Shown here in pieces: positions 8,719 to 17,921 of a stretch of DNA of 64,000 nucleotides. The position numbers and the translations under genes are program-made. The notes beneath the pieces were generated by a model, which was not told the DNA's origin, made no database searches, and saw only the letters and a program-made list of their open reading frames with translations. The DNA is from an uncultured Lachnospiraceae bacterium (lineage in GTDB: Bacteria; Bacillota; Clostridia; Lachnospirales; Lachnospiraceae): assembly GCA_910589265.1 (NCBI GenBank), contig CAJUTQ010000094.1, positions 1 to 64,000 on the forward strand, written 5' to 3'. Each line of letters begins with the position of its first letter. The stretch's first letter is position 1.

Positions 8719-9832
8719 ACAAATGTTGGAGGATTCATTTAAAACAATACACACAGGAGAGGTAGTGGAAGGTACGGTCATTGATGTTAAACCTGACGAG
8801 ATTTTCTTGAATATTGGCTATAAATCTGACGGCCTTATTACAAGAAGTGAATATACAAATGAAGCAAACGTAGACTTAACTACATGTGTGCAGGTAGGAG
8901 AAAAGCTAGAAGTAAAAGTTATGAAAGTAAATGATGGAGAGGGGCAGGTTCTCTTAAGTTATAAACGGTTTGCTGCAGAAAAAGGAAACAAACGTTTGGA
9001 GGAGGCATATCAAAATAATGAGGTGCTCACTGCAAAGGTTACTCAGGTACTTGACGGAGGACTGTGCGTTGTTTTAGATGAGGCAAGAATATTTATTCCA
9101 GCCAGTCTTGTTTCAGACACTTATGAAAAAGATTTGTCAAAGTATGCAGGACAGGAGATCCAGTTTGTCATTAGCGAGTTTAATCCAAAGAGAAGAAGGG
9201 TTATTGGCAACAGGAGACAGCTGTTAGCAGCAAAGAAGGCTGAAATGCAGAAGGAATTATTTGAAAAAATCAAAGAAGGCGATGTAGTTGATGGTGTGGT
9301 CAAGAATGTAACAGATTTTGGCGCTTTTATTGATTTAGGTGGTGCAGATGGATTGTTACATATCTCAGAAATGTCTTGGGGAAGAGTTGAAAATCCAAAG
9401 AGCGTTTTTTCTCCTGGCCAGGAATTAAAAGTTTTGATTAAAGAAATCCATGGCACAAAGATTGCCTTAAGTCTAAAGTTTGCAGATCAGAATCCCTGGG
9501 TTCATGCAGGAGAAAAGTATGCTGTTGGCAATGAAGTGACAGGAAAAGTGGCAAGAATGACAGACTTTGGAGCTTTTATTGAACTGGAACCTGGAATTGA
9601 CGCATTGCTTCATGTATCTCAAATAGCGAGAGAGCATATTGAAAAACCTTCAGATGTTTTAAAGGTTGGACAGGAAATAACAACAAAAGTTGTAGATTTT
9701 AACGAATCAGATAAGAAAATCAGTTTAAGTATGAAAGCACTTTTACCAATGGAGGAGAAATCGGAAGAGACAGACGAAGATACATTTTCCGTTGATGGAG
9801 GAAATAAATCTGCAGAGCAGAAAGAAGAGTAA
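8699..9832 (+). CDS. rpsA: S1 RNA-binding domain protein (ribosomal protein S1 homolog)
   Basis: A 377-residue protein with four S1 OB-fold repeats at about residues 18-88, 100-165, 185-255 and 270-340; repeats 3 and 4 carry the clear VTDFGAFIDL and MTDFGAFIEL strands. The tail is acidic. The start ATG at 8699 has GAGGAGG just before it, inside the end of ispH. Firmicute S1-like proteins of this size bind mRNA and assist translation. Many Clostridia carry IspH and S1 domains as one fused protein; here they are two overlapping genes, and the S1 frame is +1 relative to ispH. Confidence 0.93.
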   Translation: MSEQTFEQMLEDSFKTIHTGEVVEGTVIDVKPDEIFLNIGYKSDGLITRSEYTNEANVDLTTCVQVGEKLEVKVMKVNDGEGQVLLSYKRFAAEKGNKRLEEAYQNNEVLTAKVTQVLDGGLCVVLDEARIFIPASLVSDTYEKDLSKYAGQEIQFVISEFNPKRRRVIGNRRQLLAAKKAEMQKELFEKIKEGDVVDGVVKNVTDFGAFIDLGGADGLLHISEMSWGRVENPKSVFSPGQELKVLIKEIHGTKIALSLKFADQNPWVHAGEKYAVGNEVTGKVARMTDFGAFIELEPGIDALLHVSQIAREHIEKPSDVLKVGQEITTKVVDFNESDKKISLSMKALLPMEEKSEETDEDTFSVDGGNKSAEQKEE

Positions 9833-9868
9833 TGCAGGAATTACTGCAAAAGTTCGGAGGTCTTTAGG

Positions 9869-10645
9869 ATGACATATAATTATGAGTATTTAAAAAAGGC
9901 AGTTTACGATATGACAAAGATTGACTTAAATGCTTATAAAGAAAATCAGATGAAGCGCAGGATTGATACATTGATAGGAAAGCACAAAATTAATGGGTAT
10001 GATCATTTTGTCGCCGCATTAAAAAGTGATAAAGAGCTATTTGAAACATTTGTGAATTATCTGACGATAAATGTATCGGAATTTTATCGCAATCCAGACC
10101 AGTGGGAACTATTAGACAAACGTTATATTCCTCAGCTGATCCAGCGTTTTGGAAGGACATTGAAAATATGGAGCGCTGCCTGTTCCACAGGAGATGAACC
10201 TTATTCTCTTGTTATGGCATTGTCTAAACATCTTCCTTTAAACCATATACAAATTATTGCTACGGATTTGGATAAACAAGTTCTGGCAAAAGCAAAGGTA
10301 GGCCTGTACAATGAAAAAAGCATTGCAGGCGTACCTCATGAATTTAAGAGAAGATATTTTAAAAAAGTAGGTTTATCCTATCAGATTAGTGATGAAATTA
10401 AAGCAAGAGTTCATTTTAAAGAACAAAATTTATTAAAGGATACGTATCCAAATGTGTGCAATATGATCGTTTGCAGAAATGTATTAATTTATTTTACAGA
10501 AGATGCAAAAGATCAAATTTATAGAAAATTTAATCAATCTTTGCTGCCAGAAGGAATATTGTTTATTGGAAGCACAGAACAAATAATTAATTATTCTGAG
10601 GTGGGTTTTGAAAGGTTAAATTCTTTTTTTTATAAAAAGGTATAA
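9869..10645 (+). CDS. cheR: CheR-type protein-glutamate O-methyltransferase
   Basis: A 258-residue SAM-dependent methyltransferase of the CheR family, which methylates glutamates on chemoreceptors. An N-terminal helical domain (~1-75, with KRRI) precedes the catalytic domain with IWSAACSTGDEPYS (SAM motif I, near residue 100), ATDLD (near 131) and the CRNVLIYF signature (near 206). No other chemotaxis gene is present within the window, so it may serve a distant chemotaxis cluster or a related sensory system. A strong terminator follows. Confidence 0.9.
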   Translation: MTYNYEYLKKAVYDMTKIDLNAYKENQMKRRIDTLIGKHKINGYDHFVAALKSDKELFETFVNYLTINVSEFYRNPDQWELLDKRYIPQLIQRFGRTLKIWSAACSTGDEPYSLVMALSKHLPLNHIQIIATDLDKQVLAKAKVGLYNEKSIAGVPHEFKRRYFKKVGLSYQISDEIKARVHFKEQNLLKDTYPNVCNMIVCRNVLIYFTEDAKDQIYRKFNQSLLPEGILFIGSTEQIINYSEVGFERLNSFFYKKV

Positions 10646-10681
10646 TTTTTTTTCAAAAAAAGAATATTAGTTTCATCATAA

Positions 10682-10719
10682 AATAATAAAATCCCACATT
10701 TTTGTGGGATTTTATTATT
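10682..10719. terminator. Strong bidirectional hairpin after cheR
   Basis: A perfect 17-bp stem (10682-10698 / 10703-10719) with a TTTT loop. The core is TCCCACA/TGTGGGA, with A-rich and T-rich outer arms that supply the U-tract in either direction. It ends the cmk-ispH-rpsA-cheR cluster. Confidence 0.85.
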
Positions 10720-10775
10720 ATGTCACAGTGAAAAATAAACTACCAGCAATGGGGCCAAATTAGTGGTCTTGACGT

Positions 10776-10827
10776 CATAGGCAATACATTGTTACTGTGA
10801 AGTGTTAAATTACACATCTTTCCTATG
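10776..10827. repeat. 52-nt intergenic repeat, copy B
   Basis: A 52-nt element bounded by CATAGG and CCTATG (inverted ends) with the core TTGTTACTGTGAAGTG. A second copy of exactly the same length lies at 25634-25685; by hand alignment without gaps 39 of 52 positions match, including both 6-bp ends and 15 of the 16 core bases. Both copies are intergenic. A separate 7-bp inverted repeat (TCACAGT at 10723-10729, ACTGTGA at 10794-10800) overlaps this copy. Confidence 0.6.
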
Positions 10828-10884
10828 AAATTGTTTTTCCAATAAAAAAATAAAAGAAATAAAACAAAGAGGAGGAGAATATTG

Positions 10885-11583
10885 ATGAAAAAGATAGGGA
10901 TATTATGTGCTAGTGATACAGAACTGGCTCCCTTTTTAAAACATATTCAGTGGATACAAATAATTGAAAAGGCGATGCTTACCTTTTATGTTGGACATAT
11001 TGAACAAATGGATATAGTAGCAGTGTACAGTGGTGTTTGCAAAGTAAACGCTGCTATTGCCGTCTAGTTATTGATTGATATTTTCCATGTTCACGGCATT
11101 ATTAATGGGGGTACTGGGGGATGGATGAGAGAGTTCAACTTTTTGATACGGTTATTTCAGATCACTTATTATGATGTGGAGGAAGATATTTTGACAACTT
11201 TTCATCCTTGGCTGAAAGAAAATTATTTTCAAACCGACAAAAAATTGCTTGCTATAGCTAAGAAGTATCATATTATATCTTCCTCTTCCATTTTATTTGG
11301 TACCGTTGTCACAGGAGAACAGTTTATTGAAGATGAGAAAAGAGATGAAATAAATAAAAAATATAAACCTCTGTCAGTTGATATGGAAACAGCTAGTATT
11401 GCCCATGTCTGTTATGTAAATGATATTCCATTTTTAAGTGTTCGAACAATGACAGATACAGCTCAATATAAAGGAATAGAAAACTTTGAAAAAAATTGTG
11501 AAATTGCTTCTCAAAAGTCTGCGGAAATTGTGTTAGGCATATTGAATCAGCTGACGAAGGAAAAAAGAAATGGGCGTCAGTAA
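10885..11583 (+). pseudogene. Broken 5'-methylthioadenosine/S-adenosylhomocysteine nucleosidase
   Basis: Two open stretches (10885-11067 and about 11071-11583) together match the MTA/SAH nucleosidase family, which hydrolyses MTA and SAH to adenine and a thio-sugar. GVCKVNAAIAV and INGG are in the first half; TGEQFI, SVDMETASIAHVCYVNDIPFLSVRTMTDTA in the second includes the substrate-binding Met-Glu and the catalytic Asp region. A TAG at 11065-11067 sits where the family has a residue before LLID. The stretch 11121-11165 matches the family (MDERVQLFDTVISDH) only in another frame, implying two compensating frameshifts. The intact RBS (GGAGGAG) suggests recent loss. Confidence 0.85.
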
Positions 11584-11597
11584 TAAGGAATTCTTAT

Positions 11598-11618
11598 AGG
11601 GGTGAGCCTCACCCCTTT
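11598..11618 (+). terminator. Terminator after the nucleosidase pseudogene
   Basis: AGGGGTG (11598-11604), a 5-nt loop and CACCCCT (11610-11616), followed by only a short T-run. It lies 15 bp after the pseudogene stop and 33 bp before the end of the convergent nuclease gene, so it may act on both strands. Confidence 0.55.
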
Positions 11619-11650
11619 GATAGATAGCTATGTTTTTGAAAATTTTTAGA

Positions 11651-12754
11651 TCAAGTCTGGCTTATCATATGGTGGAGAATATGTTCCCCATATAGTTGAA
11701 AATTTTCCCGTTGATGTTTAAAGTCATCTGTTAATTCGAAGTAGGTAAGACGGTCTTTATAATGTTCTTTAAATACAGGGGTAAATAATTCCTCCCATTG
11801 AGGAAGAAACAGCCCCTTTTTTCTTGTATAGCAAGTAGAAGCAGTGGCATTTTGTCTGTGAGATTTGTCTATGTAGGAAGCCACAGATTTGTGAATGGCC
11901 GTGTCTTCCATAGGAAGATAGTAGTAATCTTTGTAATTGGGATAAAAATAGCGCAAAGTTCCTGCAAAAATATTGACTCTTAACTTTGCTTCATAACCTT
12001 GACCAGTAAAATAACATTCTTTCCATCTGCCTGCAATTCTTACAGGGAGGGGATGCTCTAGCATAAATGTAATCATTAACTCGGTGCGTCTTTCTCCAGA
12101 TAAGGTAGTGTATGGGTTGCGGCCTGCTTTAGAAACTTTTATTGGAAGGTTTATTATATCTGGGTAGGCGAGTATAGGAAGTACATGGAGCATGCCTTCT
12201 AAATCTTGAAAATTGTGGTGTAAGAGGAGATTTTTTAAAGATTCAGATTGGGATTTTATATATTCATGGTATACGGAAATGAGTTGTCCTCCGTCATATG
12301 TATCTGTTCGTATAATTTGAAGAAAGCTTTCAATTGTTTTTTGTTTTAGGTTTGGCAGCTTTAAAAATCCTTTATAAGGTGAAATTCTTCGGTAAATATC
12401 AATGCCGATAAAAGATGAAAAATTTTCTTTTAATGAATATTGATGGCATTTTCCTTGAAGATATGGAATATCAAAGCGATTTCCGTTATAATGTATAAGA
12501 TAGGAAAAACTTTGGGAAAATTTTAAAAAGCTTTTTAGTAACTTTTCTTCTTCTTTATAGTCTTCTGCAAACCATTGAATGGAATGCCAGCAGTTGGATT
12601 CATAATACATGCAGCCTATTAAGTAGAGACAGGAATGTTTGAGGGCAAAGCCAGTTGTCTCAATGTCTAGAAAAAGTATTTTTGTTGGCGGGGCAAGGTC
12701 TTCTATGGGATAATTAAGTGCCTGTATTGTGCTTATGTTATGAATTATTTGCAT
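11651..12754 (-). CDS. YprB-like RNase H-fold exonuclease domain protein
   Basis: A 367-residue protein with an N-terminal RNase H-like/DEDD exonuclease domain. FLDIETTG (near residue 28) supplies the first acidic pair, IHYNGNRFDIPYL (near 87) the next, and the domain ends near residue 175. The rest resembles the C-terminal part of Bacillus YprB-like proteins and has no motif I can name. I chose ATG 12754 because GGAGG lies 6 bp upstream; the longer frame to 12826 has no RBS. It stands alone, convergent with the broken nucleosidase gene. Confidence 0.8.
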   Translation of the reverse strand: MQIIHNISTIQALNYPIEDLAPPTKILFLDIETTGFALKHSCLYLIGCMYYESNCWHSIQWFAEDYKEEEKLLKSFLKFSQSFSYLIHYNGNRFDIPYLQGKCHQYSLKENFSSFIGIDIYRRISPYKGFLKLPNLKQKTIESFLQIIRTDTYDGGQLISVYHEYIKSQSESLKNLLLHHNFQDLEGMLHVLPILAYPDIINLPIKVSKAGRNPYTTLSGERRTELMITFMLEHPLPVRIAGRWKECYFTGQGYEAKLRVNIFAGTLRYFYPNYKDYYYLPMEDTAIHKSVASYIDKSHRQNATASTCYTRKKGLFLPQWEELFTPVFKEHYKDRLTYFELTDDFKHQRENFQLYGEHILHHMISQT

Positions 12755-12875
12755 ATAAAACCTCCATTTTTTCCACGGCCTTCCTTGGGCGCAAGCATCA
12801 TTTTTTAGAATAAAGTTATTATACACGATTTCTAAAAAAGACAGTAGTCTTTTTTGTTAAAAAAATCACATTTTT

Positions 12876-12904
12876 TTGCAAAAAATAGTAGTATTTTATA
12901 CAAA
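12876..12904 (+). promoter_or_regulatory. Possible promoter of the CmpB-like/rnf operon
   Basis: TTGCAA (12876-12881), 17 bp, TACAAA (12899-12904), ahead of the first gene of the long Rnf transcription unit. The region is very AT-rich, so other hexamer pairs are possible. Confidence 0.35.
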
Positions 12905-12937
12905 AAAATAGTATAGTTAGTAAGGAAGGATGATTAC

Positions 12938-13783
12938 ATGTGGGACTATGTCATAGCCGGGATATCTGTCTATACAATCTGGAATTATGTATGGATTTTT
13001 AGCTTTTTTGGCTGGGTGTGGGAGTGCCTTTATGTATCAATAAAAAACAAAAGGTTAGTGAACAGAGGCTTTGTCACAGGGCCGGTCTGCACTATTTATG
13101 GTGTGGGAGCAGTCAGTGTTTTCTTGCTGTTGCAGCCCTTTAAAGGAAATAATATTGCAGTTTTTTTTGGAGGAGTAATAGTAGCAACCATACTAGAGTA
13201 TGTAACAGCTTTTGTAATGGAAAACATATTCCATGCAAAGTGGTGGGACTATTCTTGCCAGAGGTGGAATTATAAAGGAAGAATTTGTCTGACTAGTTCT
13301 ATCGCATGGGGCTTCCTTTCTGTACTTTTGTACGAAGTGCTTGAACCCTTTGCCGCTTTCATACAGAGCTTATATTCTGTAGACATTGGAAAATTGCTAA
13401 TGATTGTATGCACAGCGGTGTATTCCATTGATTTTACTTGTTCTGTTATTGCGGCTTATGGATTGAAGAACAAGCTGGAACATATGGAAGAAATATTTGA
13501 TGAGATATACGAATACTTAAAAACTACAAAGCTCTATGAAACAGCTGGAGAGATTCGAAGTAAAGTTGATGAGCTGAGAAAAGAGTATTCTTATATGTAT
13601 TTTCATGATGCAAGAAATAAACGTAGTTTATCTGAGGACTGGAGGGAATTAAATGAAAAGATGGCAGAAATATCAAAAAAGATTGCTGCCGTCAATAAGA
13701 AGAAAAATTTCCACCATAATCGTTATATTTCTGCATATCCCCATTTAAAAGCAATGAGCCAAAAAATAAAAAAAGGAGGGTAA
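12938..13783 (+). CDS. CmpB-family putative ABC-transporter permease-like membrane protein
   Basis: A 281-residue protein with about five hydrophobic helices in the first 190 residues, then a soluble, charged C-terminal segment likely to form coiled coil (~185-260). WWDYS followed by GRICL and AWG (residues ~105-130) is the hallmark of PF06541 (ABC_trans_CmpB). The family is common in Lachnospiraceae, and despite its name the function is unproven. Only 4 bp separate it from rnfC, so it is the first gene of the rnf transcript; whether it assists the Rnf complex is unknown. Confidence 0.8.
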   Translation: MWDYVIAGISVYTIWNYVWIFSFFGWVWECLYVSIKNKRLVNRGFVTGPVCTIYGVGAVSVFLLLQPFKGNNIAVFFGGVIVATILEYVTAFVMENIFHAKWWDYSCQRWNYKGRICLTSSIAWGFLSVLLYEVLEPFAAFIQSLYSVDIGKLLMIVCTAVYSIDFTCSVIAAYGLKNKLEHMEEIFDEIYEYLKTTKLYETAGEIRSKVDELRKEYSYMYFHDARNKRSLSEDWRELNEKMAEISKKIAAVNKKKNFHHNRYISAYPHLKAMSQKIKKGG

Positions 13784-13787
13784 GGAA

Positions 13788-15110
13788 ATGGGAGTTTTAA
13801 CATTTAAGGGAGGCATCCACCCTTATGACGGAAAAGACTTATCAAAAGACAAACCCATCAAGGCAGTTTTGCCAAAAGGTGAGCTTGTCTATCCCCTGTC
13901 TCAACACATTGGGGCACCAGCGTCTCCGATTGTCAAAAAGGGTGACCGAGTGCTTGTGGGACAGAAGATAGCCGAGGCAAGTGGTTTTGTCTCAGCTCCG
14001 ATTTATGCTACAGTTTCTGGCACAGTAAAGGCTTTAGAGCCTCGAAGAGTAGTAACAGGAGACGCTATCAACGCAATCGTAGTGGAAAATGACAATTTGT
14101 ATGAAGAGGTGGAATATCCCAAATTAAAACCATACAAGGAAATGACAAAAGAAGAAATACGGGAGCTAATTAAAGAAGCTGGGATTGTGGGAATGGGAGG
14201 AGCTGGATTTCCAACTCATGTAAAACTGTCTCCCAAAGAGCCAGAAAAAATTGATCATGTTATTGTCAATTGTGCTGAGTGTGAACCCTATTTGACTTCT
14301 GATTATCGAAGGATGATAGAAGAACCAGAAAAATTAGTGGAAGGTTTAAAAATAGCTCTGCGTCTTTTTGACAATGCAAAAGGTGTGTTGGCTGTGGAGG
14401 ACAATAAGCCAGACTGCATTGAAAAGTTAAGAAGCTGCATTGGAGGAGAACAAAAAATTGAAGTTTGTTCTTTAAAGACCAAATACCCTCAAGGAGCTGA
14501 GCGCTCTTTGATTTATGCAGTGACAAACAGGGAAGTAAATTCCAAGATGCTCCCAGCGGACGCTGGCTGTATTGTAAATAATGTAGATACAGTGGTTGCT
14601 ATTTATCATGCAGTGGTAGAAGGAAAGCCTCTCATGGAAAGGATAGTTACAGTAACAGGAGATGCCATTGAAGATCCTAGAAATTTTATAGTAAAAGTAG
14701 GTACCAATTATAGAGAGCTAGTGGATGAGGCGGGAGGCTTTAAAAAGAAGCCAGTAAAAATCATTTCAGGAGGGCCTATGATGGGCTTTGGCATTTTTGA
14801 TTTAGATGTGCCTGCCACAAAAACTTCTTCCGCTCTTCTTTGTCTAACAGAAGATGATGTGGCTAAGTGGGAGCCAACAGCTTGTATTCATTGTGCCAGA
14901 TGTGTGGACGTTTGCCCTGCAAGGCTGGTGCCTGCTTATTTATCCGATTATGCGGAGCATTATGATAAAGAAAAATTTGAAAAGTACGATGGTATGGAGT
15001 GTTGTGAATGCGGCTGTTGCAGTTTCATATGTCCAGCAAAAAGAAGTCTTGCACAGTCCATTAAATCCATGCGGAAAATGATTTTAGCTGATAGAAGAAA
15101 AGGGGTGTAA
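13788..15110 (+). CDS. rnfC: Rnf complex subunit C (NADH-binding, Fe-S)
   Basis: A 440-residue peripheral subunit of the ferredoxin:NAD+ oxidoreductase that couples electron flow to Na+ or H+ export. The N-terminal barrel-sandwich domain (~35-110) precedes a flavin/NADH fold with GMGGAGFPTHVK (near residue 136) and VNCAECEPYLTSDYR. Two C-terminal [4Fe-4S] motifs follow: CIHCARCVDVCP (near 366) and CCECGCCSFICP (near 405). It is the NAD(H) site of the complex. The operon order C-D-G-E-A-B is that of Clostridia and Acetobacterium. Confidence 0.96.
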   Translation: MGVLTFKGGIHPYDGKDLSKDKPIKAVLPKGELVYPLSQHIGAPASPIVKKGDRVLVGQKIAEASGFVSAPIYATVSGTVKALEPRRVVTGDAINAIVVENDNLYEEVEYPKLKPYKEMTKEEIRELIKEAGIVGMGGAGFPTHVKLSPKEPEKIDHVIVNCAECEPYLTSDYRRMIEEPEKLVEGLKIALRLFDNAKGVLAVEDNKPDCIEKLRSCIGGEQKIEVCSLKTKYPQGAERSLIYAVTNREVNSKMLPADAGCIVNNVDTVVAIYHAVVEGKPLMERIVTVTGDAIEDPRNFIVKVGTNYRELVDEAGGFKKKPVKIISGGPMMGFGIFDLDVPATKTSSALLCLTEDDVAKWEPTACIHCARCVDVCPARLVPAYLSDYAEHYDKEKFEKYDGMECCECGCCSFICPAKRSLAQSIKSMRKMILADRRKGV

Positions 15111-15113
15111 CTG

Positions 15114-16055
15114 TTGAGTGATTATATGAACGTATCATCATCCCCGCATATTCGGCATAAAGATACAACGGGTAGCATGATGATGATTGTCCTTTTGGCC
15201 TTATTGCCAGCAACATTATTTGGAATTTATAATTTTGGACTCAGGGCAGCTCTTGTCATTGCCGTGACAGTAGCTACATGTGTGGGAACGGAATATATTT
15301 ATGAAAGATGTATGAAGCTTCCTATTACAGTAAAGGATTACAGCGCAGCTGTAACAGGAATTTTACTTGCTTTAAATCTTCCAAGCACAGCACCTGTTTG
15401 GATGTGCATTTTGGGAGGTATCTTTGCTATTCTCGTAGTAAAAATGTTATTTGGAGGAGTAGGCCAAAATGTTATGAATCCTGCTCTAGGGGCTAGATGC
15501 TTTTTGCTTATTTCTTTTACAGCAAGAATGACGAATTTTACATATGACGGGATTTCAGGCCCCACGCCTTTGGCTCTTTTAAAAGAAGGCGGAACCCTTG
15601 GGGATTTTACAACCTTTGATATGGTAGTAGGAAGAATCTCAGGAACAATTGGAGAGACTTCTCTCATTGCCATTGTTATAGGTGCTATGATTCTCATCTT
15701 GTTTGGAATTATTGACTTGAGAATTCCTGCAAGTTATATTATTAGTTTTGTTGTCTTTCTTATTTTATTTGGAGGACATGGACTGGATGGAACCTTTTTG
15801 ACGGCTCACCTGGCAGGAGGCGGACTTATGTTGGGTGCCTTCTTTATGGCCACAGACTATGTAACGAGTCCCATTACCCCCACAGGTAAAATTGTGTTTG
15901 GTATCTTTTTAGGAATTATGACAGGAGTGTTTCGTATTTTTGGGGCTTCAGCAGAAGGTGTTTCTTATGCCATTATTCTTGGAAACCTTCTTGTTCCCTT
16001 AATTGAGAGAGTAACTCTTCCAAAAAGTTTTGGGAAAGGGGGAGAGAAGAAATGA
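15114..16055 (+). CDS. rnfD: Rnf complex subunit D (membrane flavoprotein)
   Basis: A 313-residue integral membrane subunit with about ten helices. SGPTPLALL (near residue 143) corresponds to the S-G-x-T motif where FMN is bound covalently through Thr, and GQNVMNPAL is typical of the RnfD/NqrB family. The start used is TTG 15114 with GGGGTG upstream; ATG 15126 in the same frame is possible but has a poorer RBS. It overlaps rnfG by 4 bp (ATGA). Confidence 0.95.
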   Translation: MSDYMNVSSSPHIRHKDTTGSMMMIVLLALLPATLFGIYNFGLRAALVIAVTVATCVGTEYIYERCMKLPITVKDYSAAVTGILLALNLPSTAPVWMCILGGIFAILVVKMLFGGVGQNVMNPALGARCFLLISFTARMTNFTYDGISGPTPLALLKEGGTLGDFTTFDMVVGRISGTIGETSLIAIVIGAMILILFGIIDLRIPASYIISFVVFLILFGGHGLDGTFLTAHLAGGGLMLGAFFMATDYVTSPITPTGKIVFGIFLGIMTGVFRIFGASAEGVSYAIILGNLLVPLIERVTLPKSFGKGGEKK

Positions 16056-16663
16056 ACGAAATTGTAAAAAATACGTTAATTATGACGGCCATTACTCTTG
16101 CCTCTGGATTATGTTTGGGATATGTCTATGACATTACAAAGGCGCCTATTGCAGAACAAAAGGAAAAAGCAAAACAGGCGGCAAATATGGAAGTGTTTCA
16201 AGGGGCTTCCTCTTTTGAAGAAGAGCCATCCGCTGCAGAAAAAGACAGCAGAACTATTTTAGACGAGGCAGGATATCCAGAACAGGAAATTACAGAAGTG
16301 CTTGCAGCAAAAGATGAGGGAGGCAATACATTAGGATATGTTCTTAGTGTAACGACACATGAAGGATATGGGGGAGACATTTCTTTTTCCATGGGCGTTC
16401 AAAATGACGGCACAGTAAATGGAATATCCATTCTTTCTATTTCTGAGACAGCAGGTCTAGGAATGAAAGCAGATACAGATGAGTTTAAATCTCAGTTTGC
16501 AGGAAAAAACGTTCCTTTATTTACATATACAAAGACTGGGGCTTCCAGTGACTCAGAGATTGACGCTATTAGTGGAGCAACCGTTACAACCAATGCAGTA
16601 GTCAACGGAGTGGATGCAGGGTTAGCTTATTTCCAGGCATTGACAGAGGGAGGTGTGCAGTAA
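16052..16663 (+). CDS. rnfG: Rnf complex subunit G (covalent FMN)
   Basis: A 203-residue subunit with one N-terminal membrane helix (~8-25) and an extracytoplasmic FMN-binding domain. SGATVTTNAVVNGV (near residue 174) is the flavinylation motif whose second Thr receives FMN from ApbE; an apbE gene lies 2.5 kb downstream. The stop and the rnfE start share one base (TAATG). Confidence 0.95.
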   Translation: MNEIVKNTLIMTAITLASGLCLGYVYDITKAPIAEQKEKAKQAANMEVFQGASSFEEEPSAAEKDSRTILDEAGYPEQEITEVLAAKDEGGNTLGYVLSVTTHEGYGGDISFSMGVQNDGTVNGISILSISETAGLGMKADTDEFKSQFAGKNVPLFTYTKTGASSDSEIDAISGATVTTNAVVNGVDAGLAYFQALTEGGVQ

Positions 16664-17343
16664 TGAATAAAGCATCAGAGCGTTTATTAAACGGCTTAAT
16701 AAAAGAAAATCCTACATTTGTCTTGATGTTAGGTATGTGTCCCACCTTGGCAGTAACTACTTCGGCTATGAATGGTCTGGGAATGGGACTGACAACAACT
16801 GTTGTTTTGGCTATGTCCAATGCTATGATTTCCATTCTCCGCAATGTCATTCCAGATAAAGTAAGAATTCCAGCTTTTATTGTTGTTATTGCTTCTTTTG
16901 TGACTATTATGGAACTGCTATTAGAAGGATATATTCCTTCCTTGTATACTTCCTTGGGTATTTATATTCCACTGATTGTTGTAAATTGTATTATATTAGG
17001 AAGAGCAGAAGCTTATGCGTCCAAAAATTCTATTATACCTTCTCTTTTTGACGGTTTGGGAATGGGACTTGGCTTTACTGTAGGATTAACAGCAATTGGT
17101 ATTGTAAGGGAGATTATTGGAGCAGGGCAGATTTTTGGAGCTCAAGTAATGCCCTCTGCCTATGAACCAGTCACTATCTTTATTTTAGCTCCAGGTGCAT
17201 TTTTTGTTCTTGCAGGGTTGGTAGCAGTACAGAATAAGGTAAAAGCTTACCAAGCTTCAAAAGGAAAGCCTGTGAAAGAAATATCGGCAGGATGTGCAGG
17301 TGACTGCAGTGCCTGCAACCAAAAAGGAGGTAGTGGGGAATGA
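16663..17343 (+). CDS. rnfE: Rnf complex subunit E (integral membrane)
   Basis: A 226-residue membrane protein with six helices, paralogous to RnfA. LMLGMCPTLAVTTSA (Cys near 22) and VVNCIILGRAEA (Cys near 109) supply the two cysteines that, with the RnfA pair, hold the intramembrane iron-sulfur centre. The cytoplasmic tail has three extra cysteines in GCAGDCSAC, seen in some clostridial RnfE proteins and of unknown role. It overlaps rnfA by 4 bp. Confidence 0.95.
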   Translation: MNKASERLLNGLIKENPTFVLMLGMCPTLAVTTSAMNGLGMGLTTTVVLAMSNAMISILRNVIPDKVRIPAFIVVIASFVTIMELLLEGYIPSLYTSLGIYIPLIVVNCIILGRAEAYASKNSIIPSLFDGLGMGLGFTVGLTAIGIVREIIGAGQIFGAQVMPSAYEPVTIFILAPGAFFVLAGLVAVQNKVKAYQASKGKPVKEISAGCAGDCSACNQKGGSGE

Positions 17344-17915
17344 AAGAGTTGTTATTAATTGCAATTGGTTCTGCCTTTGTGAATAATGTCGTATTAAGCC
17401 AATTTTTAGGCCTTTGTCCTTTTCTAGGGGTTTCTAAAAAGGTAGAGACTGCCTCGGGAATGGGGGGAGCGGTTTTATTTGTTATCACATTGGCTTCCGC
17501 TGTAACAGGAGCTATATATCAATTTTTGCTCCTTCCTCTTAATATTACTTATTTGCAGACCATTGTATTTATTTTAGTTATAGCCGCATTAGTGCAGTTT
17601 GTAGAAATGTTTTTAAAAAAATATATGAAGGGACTTTATCAGGCATTAGGAGTATATCTTCCTCTCATTACAACAAACTGTGCCGTATTGGGCGTAGCGT
17701 TGACCAATGTACAAAGATCATATAGCATTTTTACAGGAGTGGTCAATGGAATAGCCATTTCTATTGGATTCACAGTAGCGATTGTCATTTTGGCAGGCAT
17801 AAGGGAAAAAATGGAATATAATGATGTTCCAAAATCTTTTCAAGGCATGCCCATAGTACTTATTATATCGGGACTTATGGCCATCGCCTTCTTTGGATTC
17901 TCAGGCTTATTATAG
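17340..17915 (+). CDS. rnfA: Rnf complex subunit A (integral membrane)
   Basis: A 191-residue six-helix subunit. NNVVLSQFLGLCPFLGVS (Cys near residue 25) and LITTNCAVLG (Cys near 109) are the conserved half-sites that pair with those of RnfE around the membrane [2Fe-2S] centre. The spacing to rnfB is 6 bp, with AGGAGGGG between them. Confidence 0.96.
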   Translation: MKELLLIAIGSAFVNNVVLSQFLGLCPFLGVSKKVETASGMGGAVLFVITLASAVTGAIYQFLLLPLNITYLQTIVFILVIAALVQFVEMFLKKYMKGLYQALGVYLPLITTNCAVLGVALTNVQRSYSIFTGVVNGIAISIGFTVAIVILAGIREKMEYNDVPKSFQGMPIVLIISGLMAIAFFGFSGLL

Positions 17916-17921
17916 GAGGGG

